A DNA stretch of 64,000 bases, from the NCBI GenBank assembly GCA_026129685.1, contig JAHCHO010000006.1:248001-312000 (forward strand), read 5' to 3'. Of the stretch, positions 60,224 to 64,000 are shown one piece after another. The notes under the pieces are model-generated. The model worked only from the letters and a program-made list of their open reading frames with translations, searched no databases and was not told where the DNA came from. A program made the translations under genes and the position numbers. This DNA comes from Fimbriimonadaceae bacterium (GTDB lineage Bacteria; Armatimonadota; Fimbriimonadia; Fimbriimonadales; Fimbriimonadaceae). The first letter of the stretch is position 1; every line of letters begins with the position of its first letter.

Positions 60224-61102
60224 ATGAAGAAAAGCGCGTTCACGCTCATCGAACTGCTCGTGGTAATCGCGATCATCGCCATCTTGGCGGCGATCCTGTT
60301 CCCGGTTTTCGCCCAGGCGAAGGAGGCCGCGAAGAAGACCACCGACCTCTCCAACTCCAAGCAACACTCCGTCGCGATTCTGATGTACAGCGCCGACTGG
60401 GACGACTACTTCCCGCGCCAGGTCTACAAGCGACCCGGCTACGCGGTGTGGGGCTGGAACACGCCCTTCACGTGGCGAGAAGCGACGATGCCGTACAACA
60501 AGTCCGGCGGTCGAATCTACGACGACGGCACGAACAAGGTTATGCTCGCCGAAGGCGGCATCTGGGACACCCCGGCCAAGACGGGCGCCCGCGGCGTCTA
60601 CAACAGCAACCGCATCGTGATGCCGGCGTTCTGCTACTGGAACGGTCCAGCCTCGGCTTGGTGGTGCGACTCGTCGGACGACGGGATTCCTAACGGGAAC
60701 CCGGTGATGCCCTCGGTCCCGCAGACGGCGCTCGACGCTCCGGCGTCCATCGTGACGACCTGGACGGTCGGCATCAACCCGGACTGGAACGCTTCCGGCG
60801 ACTTCTCGGAGAGCGCCTGGTGGTGGTTCGGCGGCGCCCAGTGGCCGCCGGTGTTCACCGGCCCGACCTCCGGCGAGCAGTGGGACGCGGACAGCAACGT
60901 CTCCCCGAACTGGTCGATGCCCCGCTACCGCTACTCGGGCGGCCTGAACAACGCCTACGCGGACGGCCACGCACGCTACCTGAAGAAGGGTTCCTTCAAC
61001 TGGTGCAAGTACGTGTACGTGAAGGGCTTCACCACCGACTACGGCGAGAACTGGGAGTGGATCTTCGATCCGGGCCAGCCCTGCGCCGCCTTTGCCCGAT
61101 GA
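60224..61102 (+). CDS. prepilin-type protein with H-X9-DG-like C-terminus (DUF1559-like)
   Basis: The 292-aa protein starts [21 protein letters not shown], a prepilin signal with Glu at +5, and continues [16 protein letters not shown], nearly the same as the protein at 26022. The C-terminal domain is Trp- and Tyr-rich and ends with the H-X9-DG-type motif NAYADGHARYLKKGSF. It is probably a pseudopilin-like surface protein handled by the adjacent type II machinery. AGAGG lies six bases before ATG 60224; the longer upstream frame is not coding. Its stop overlaps the next lipoprotein start by four bases. Confidence 0.82.
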   Translation: MKKSAFTLIELLVVIAIIAILAAILFPVFAQAKEAAKKTTDLSNSKQHSVAILMYSADWDDYFPRQVYKRPGYAVWGWNTPFTWREATMPYNKSGGRIYDDGTNKVMLAEGGIWDTPAKTGARGVYNSNRIVMPAFCYWNGPASAWWCDSSDDGIPNGNPVMPSVPQTALDAPASIVTTWTVGINPDWNASGDFSESAWWWFGGAQWPPVFTGPTSGEQWDADSNVSPNWSMPRYRYSGGLNNAYADGHARYLKKGSFNWCKYVYVKGFTTDYGENWEWIFDPGQPCAAFAR

Positions 61103-61353
61103 AGACGCTCGTTCCTTTCCTGATCGGTTGCGCGCTCGTTCTTGCGGGTTGCTCCGGGTCGGACCAGGGCGACGTCAAGAAGGCGGAAGAAGCGGCCGCG
61201 CGTGCTCCGAAGTCGGTGGACCAACTCCCCGCCGACATGCCACCGGAAGCCAAGCGCGGCGCGGAAGCCGCCATGGGCCAGCAGCAAGCCATGAAACAGC
61301 AAATGGACGCTCAGGCCGAGGCGATGAAGCGCGCGGCAAACCAGGGCCGCTAG
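61099..61353 (+). CDS. 84-aa lipoprotein coupled to the prepilin gene
   Basis: ATG 61099 overlaps the prepilin stop (ATGA). The product begins MKTLVPFLIGCALVLAGC, with lipobox LAGC (Cys18). The mature part is a charged, Gln/Met/Ala-rich helix (AAMGQQQAMKQQMDAQAEAMKRAA) that could form a coiled-coil. It repeats the pairing of prepilin and small lipoprotein seen at 26022-27112. Confidence 0.75.
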   Translation: MKTLVPFLIGCALVLAGCSGSDQGDVKKAEEAAARAPKSVDQLPADMPPEAKRGAEAAMGQQQAMKQQMDAQAEAMKRAANQGR

Positions 61354-61369
61354 GCCCGTTCGAGAACGC

Positions 61370-61397
61370 ACGGAGGGGTCGCTCGCGACCCCTCCGT
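61370..61397 (+). terminator. perfect 12-bp hairpin after the lipoprotein gene
   Basis: ACGGAGGGGTCG (61370-61381) and CGACCCCTCCGT (61386-61397) enclose the loop CTCG. No U-tract follows; the next gene starts within 15 nt. It may be a terminator of a U-independent kind or an RNA-protecting element. Confidence 0.55.
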
Positions 61398-61411
61398 AAC
61401 TAGTGATCGCG

Positions 61412-61807
61412 ATGATCCGAAAACTTGGTCTTCTCATTCTGCTCGTCGCTCTCGTGACGGGGTGTTCGCCCGGCGAGAAGGATGCGGGTCCTGCCGCCAA
61501 GACCCTCGAGGGTAAGCCGGACGCCCGGTTCGCCGGAGTCTGGAAGACCGAGAACGGCGCCTCGACCTATACGTTCGCCGAGAACGGAGACTACGACCTG
61601 AAGGCCAAGATCACGACCCCCGGCGGGGCGATGGACACAGAATCGCAGGGATCCTGGTCGGTGAAGGGCGACACGTTGTTCATCAAGGACCCGGCGGGCA
61701 ACATCGTGCCTTACGAGCACGACCTTCAGGGGGATCGACTGTCCTTGACGCTGGCCGGAAGCAGCCTGCAGAACAAGACGGTTCTCTTGCGGCAGAAGGG
61801 TCAGTAA
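61412..61807 (+). CDS. lipoprotein with a small beta-barrel domain
   Basis: The 131-aa protein begins MIRKLGLLILLVALVTGC, with lipobox VTGC. The body is beta-rich (FAGVWKTENGASTYTFAENGDYDLKAKI, GSWSVKGDTLFIKD) and resembles small lipocalin-like lipoproteins. ATG 61412 is preferred; a GTG at 61403 is in frame. The last seven bases overlap gcvT on the other strand. No substrate can be named. Confidence 0.7.
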   Translation: MIRKLGLLILLVALVTGCSPGEKDAGPAAKTLEGKPDARFAGVWKTENGASTYTFAENGDYDLKAKITTPGGAMDTESQGSWSVKGDTLFIKDPAGNIVPYEHDLQGDRLSLTLAGSSLQNKTVLLRQKGQ

Positions 61808-62880
61808 GCGCGCTTCCAGAACCGCTTGCTCACGATCGTCGCGGGTTCGTGCTTGCCGCGAATCTCGACGGTTGCGGGAGTCCCGAGCTTGACGTCGGAC
61901 GCGATGAAGGCGAAGGCGATGCCCGCTTCAAGGATGGGCGAATACACGCCGCTGGTGATCACTCCAACCTCTCGCCCGTCGACGAACACTCTCATGCCCG
62001 GCTGGGGCAATCGCTTCCCTTCCAAGCGAACGCCTTGGAGTTTGGTCGGCGTGCCGTTCGTTCGGGCTTCGTTGATGGGACCACACCCGATAAACGCCTT
62101 CTCCTTCCCGACTACCCAGCCGAGTCCCGCCGAGATGGGATTGACGTCATCGTTCAACTCGTGACCGTAGAGAGGCAGGCCCGCCTCAACCCGTAGCAGG
62201 TCGCGCGCGCCCAGGCCGCAAGAGACCACCCCGGCGGCGGCGAGGGCGTTCCAGAGTTCGATGCCACGCTCGGCCGCACAAACGAGTTCGTAGCCGTCCT
62301 CGCCCGTATATCCGGACCGCATGCAGAAGCATGGGACGCCGTGAATGTCGGTTTCGACGATGCCAAAGGTCGGGGCTTCGCGCAGAGCCTGACCGTCCGT
62401 GGCGCCTTTCGCGAGGACCCCGGTTGCGTCTGGGCCCTGGACGGCGATCATGACGGTCGCGTCGGTATCGTCGGTCACCGTGACGTGGAACCGGTTCTGA
62501 CTCGAGATCCAGGCAACGTCCTTGGCATGGTTCGCGGCGTTGACCACCATGCGGAACGCGCCTTCGGCCACCCGGTAGACGATGATGTCGTCGACCACGC
62601 CACCCGTTGCGTTGGGGAGGAGCGAGTACTGCCCGCGCCCGTCGGCCAAGGCGGCGACGTCGTTGGTCGTGATCCACTCGAGGAACTCGAGCACCCGCTC
62701 GCCCCGGAACCACAGCCGGGCCATGTGGCTCACGTCGAACATCCCCGCTCCTTCCCGCACCGCCTTGGCCTCGGCGAGAACGCCGGCGTACTGAACGGGC
62801 ATGAGGTACCCGGCGAAGGGGACGATGCGCGCGCCGAACGCAACGTGGGCGTCGTGGAGAGGGGTCGTGAGGTCGGCCAT
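61801..62880 (-). CDS. gcvT: aminomethyltransferase, glycine cleavage system T protein
   Basis: The 359-aa enzyme moves the methylene group from the aminomethyl-lipoyl H protein to tetrahydrofolate and releases ammonia. Family features are in order: LTTPLHDAHVAFGARIVPFAGYLMPVQY, REGAGMFDVSHMARL, SLLPNATGGVVDDIIVYR, then RSGYTGEDGYELVC and GARDLLRVEAGLPLYGHEL. Other glycine cleavage genes are not in the window. TATACT lies seven bases before ATG 62880, so translation is probably leaderless; the ATG 36 nt upstream would be inside the promoter. Confidence 0.93.
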   Translation of the reverse strand: MADLTTPLHDAHVAFGARIVPFAGYLMPVQYAGVLAEAKAVREGAGMFDVSHMARLWFRGERVLEFLEWITTNDVAALADGRGQYSLLPNATGGVVDDIIVYRVAEGAFRMVVNAANHAKDVAWISSQNRFHVTVTDDTDATVMIAVQGPDATGVLAKGATDGQALREAPTFGIVETDIHGVPCFCMRSGYTGEDGYELVCAAERGIELWNALAAAGVVSCGLGARDLLRVEAGLPLYGHELNDDVNPISAGLGWVVGKEKAFIGCGPINEARTNGTPTKLQGVRLEGKRLPQPGMRVFVDGREVGVITSGVYSPILEAGIAFAFIASDVKLGTPATVEIRGKHEPATIVSKRFWKRAY

Positions 62881-62887
62881 GGACCGG

Positions 62888-62893
62888 AGTATA
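62888..62893 (-). promoter_or_regulatory. -10 element of probable leaderless gcvT
   Basis: TATACT (five of six matches) followed by CCGGTCC and ATG. The -35 region is not recognisable. Confidence 0.45.
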
Positions 62894-62931
62894 CGGTCTT
62901 GGCGGATTCGAGGCACACGACCGAGAGCTGA

Positions 62932-62961
62932 AGGGCCGCAGGAGCGGGTACCTGCGGCCCT
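62932..62961 (-). terminator. perfect 11-bp hairpin after rplT
   Basis: AGGGCCGCAGG (62932-62942) and CCTGCGGCCCT (62951-62961) pair around an eight-base loop. It lies 25 nt after the rplT stop. The following bases (TCAGCTCTC) have no U-run. Confidence 0.6.
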
Positions 62962-62985
62962 CGATTCCGATCCGGCCGGCCGTTG

Positions 62986-63333
62986 TTAGGCGATCGCTTG
63001 TTCGACGACCTTACGGAAGGCGTCCATGTCGTGGATCGCCAACTCGCTGAGCATCTTCCGGTTGACCTGCATGCCCTTCTTGTTCATGCCGTCGATCAGC
63101 ACGTTGTACTTCGTGTCGCATTGTCGGCAGGCGGCGGAGAGGCGGACGATCCAGAGACGGCGGAAGTCGCGCTTGCGTCGTCGTCGGTCCCGGAAGGCGT
63201 ACTGCCCGGACTTCATGACCTGTTCATGAGCCCGTTTGAAGACGTTCTTTTTGCGGCCCCAATATCCGGAAGCCTTGGCGATGATCTTCTTGTGGCGCTT
63301 GTGGCGCATTAAGCCGCGTTTGACGCGTGCCAT
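62986..63333 (-). CDS. rplT: 50S ribosomal protein L20
   Basis: The 115-aa protein has the L20 sequence throughout: MARVKRGLMRHKRHKKIIAKASGYWG, FRDRRRRKRDFRRLWIVRLSAACR and NRKMLSELAIHDMDAFRKVV. It is a normal length assembly protein of the large subunit. It follows rpmI by 100 nt; that gap has no gene and could hold the L20 binding structure known in other bacteria, though I see no clear match. Confidence 0.97.
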   Translation of the reverse strand: MARVKRGLMRHKRHKKIIAKASGYWGRKKNVFKRAHEQVMKSGQYAFRDRRRRKRDFRRLWIVRLSAACRQCDTKYNVLIDGMNKKGMQVNRKMLSELAIHDMDAFRKVVEQAIA

Positions 63334-63433
63334 GGTGTCGTTACCTCGTTTTCAGTCGGACCGGGTCCCAGCCGGGCGGTCGGCGCGGCGGTAGCGGTAG
63401 AGCGGGGCGGACGGGCGTCCGCAGACGACGAAA

Positions 63434-63628
63434 TCAGATTCCGAGAAGCTTCTTCACGCGCTTGGCGTCGCCGCTGGCCAACGTGGGCTCCTGCTCAAGG
63501 CGTCGCTTCTGGGACGTGCTCTTGTGCAGGAACATGTGGTTGTTGCACGACTTCCGCCGGGTGATCTTGCCCTTTCCGGTGATCTTGAACCTCTTTGAGG
63601 CCGTCTTGTTTGTCTTTAGTTTTGGCAT
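63434..63628 (-). CDS. rpmI: 50S ribosomal protein L35
   Basis: The 64-aa protein is a typical L35: MPKLKTNKTASKRFKITGKGKITRRKS, then NHMFLHKSTSQKRRLE and a C-terminal KRVKKLLG. Its first 134 bases lie inside the open frame of infC, a much longer overlap than usual. Confidence 0.96.
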   Translation of the reverse strand: MPKLKTNKTASKRFKITGKGKITRRKSCNNHMFLHKSTSQKRRLEQEPTLASGDAKRVKKLLGI

Positions 63629-64000
63629 CTTTGGTCTTCGCTTGGTGTCGGACCTCGGCCTTGGGCATCAGCACCAGAACCATCTGGTTGGCCTCCATGG
63701 TGGGGGGCCGTTCGATTTGCGCCAAGTCCGCCGTTCGGTCGATGAAAATCTGAAGCTTGTTGCGCCCGATCTCAGGGTGGGTGATCTCGCGGGCCCGGAA
63801 CTGGCACACGATGCGCACCTTATCTCCTTCCTCGAGAAAGCCCCGGGCCTTCTTGAGGTTGGTCATGATGTCGTGTTCGGCGATGCGCGGCTTGATTTTG
63901 AGTCCCTTGACCTCCTGGGTCTTCTTCTTGTGCTCCTTCTCGCGTTTCTCCGTTTCGTACTTGTGCCGACCGTAGTCGATGATCCGGCAGACGGGAGGGG
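63495..64000 (-). CDS. infC: translation initiation factor IF-3, C-terminal part (cut by window edge)
   Basis: The visible 168 residues begin PPVCRIIDYGRHKYE, so the N-terminal domain is outside the window. The IF3-C domain is complete: IKPRIAEHDIMTNLKKARGFLEEGDKVRIVCQFRAREITHPEIG, and ends near ERPPTMEANQMVLVLMPK. The frame then continues about 52 more residues (rich in Lys, Gln, His, Val), most of them out of frame over rpmI. IF-3 normally stops at this MPK position. Either a real C-terminal extension exists or a stop has been lost. Confidence 0.92.
   Translation of the reverse strand, partial: PPVCRIIDYGRHKYETEKREKEHKKKTQEVKGLKIKPRIAEHDIMTNLKKARGFLEEGDKVRIVCQFRAREITHPEIGRNKLQIFIDRTADLAQIERPPTMEANQMVLVLMPKAEVRHQAKTKDAKTKDKQDGLKEVQDHRKGQDHPAEVVQQPHVPAQEHVPEATP

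Noticed and set aside
1-64000. Mobile elements, prophage, CRISPR arrays, defence islands
   Set aside because: No transposase, integrase, direct-repeat array, Cas, restriction or toxin-antitoxin gene was found on either strand.

Overview
The window is a GC-rich bacterial chromosome segment. The likely source is a member of the Armatimonadota, probably the Fimbriimonadia. This is inferred from two prepilin-like proteins with the N-terminal signature [13 protein letters not shown], a PEP-CTERM protein, mixed ATG/GTG/TTG starts, and housekeeping genes (dnaG-rpoD, infC-rpmI-rplT) in ordinary order. I see no insertion sequence, prophage, CRISPR array, rRNA or convincing tRNA. This is core chromosome with lineage-specific genes, and it is tightly packed, with many 1-8 nt overlaps.

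Layout. 1-5 kb: a partial gene, a membrane protein, a lipoprotein, a NatA/NatB-type ABC exporter, a HEAT-repeat protein and an RRM RNA-binding protein. 5-8.5 kb: a signalling pair facing each other (HisKA-receiver-class III cyclase, and a CheA-like Hpt-ATPase) and a Cof-type phosphatase. 8.5-12.1 kb: an exported cassette of an Ig-like protein, a PorV/FadL-like outer membrane protein and a caspase-fold protein lacking its catalytic residues. 12.2-15 kb: a HhH protein, then speD and speE for polyamine synthesis behind a long leader. 15.1-22 kb: a DUF4091 protein and a glycolytic cluster on the minus strand: PPi-type phosphofructokinase, class II aldolase-like protein, and a 748-aa tandem phosphofructokinase that reads like the animal/fungal enzyme. 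22-30 kb: CBS-DUF1385 fusion, RqcH, a zinc alcohol dehydrogenase, a prepilin with a small lipoprotein, VanZ-like, DUF2071, PEP-CTERM and PII proteins. 30-35.3 kb: a PhoR-like kinase and a minus-strand operon recO, ABC-2 permease, ECF sigma, small membrane partner and large membrane protein.

35.4-39.6 kb holds a six-gene minus-strand operon of uncharacterised membrane proteins, one with a DUF6754-like sequence. It is the best candidate here for an undescribed system. 39.6-43.5 kb: rpoD, dnaG and a glycine-rich secreted protein. 43.7-47.3 kb: thioredoxin, a nucleoside-symporter-like MFS protein, a FliL-like protein and a LemA pair. 47.4-59.6 kb: an eleven-gene type II secretion operon (gspE-F-G-H-I-J-K, a PilM/PilN-like fusion, PilO-like, PilP/GspC-like, gspD) followed by a secreted helical protein. 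60.2-64 kb: a second prepilin and lipoprotein pair, another lipoprotein, gcvT, and rplT-rpmI-infC, with infC cut by the window edge.

Expression signals. Five -35/-10 promoters with exact 17-nt spacers can be read. At least eight genes have a TANNNT-like -10 hexamer only 5-9 nt upstream of the start codon, which suggests frequent leaderless mRNAs. Several gene ends carry perfect GC-rich hairpins without a U-tract; one classical terminator follows the thioredoxin gene.
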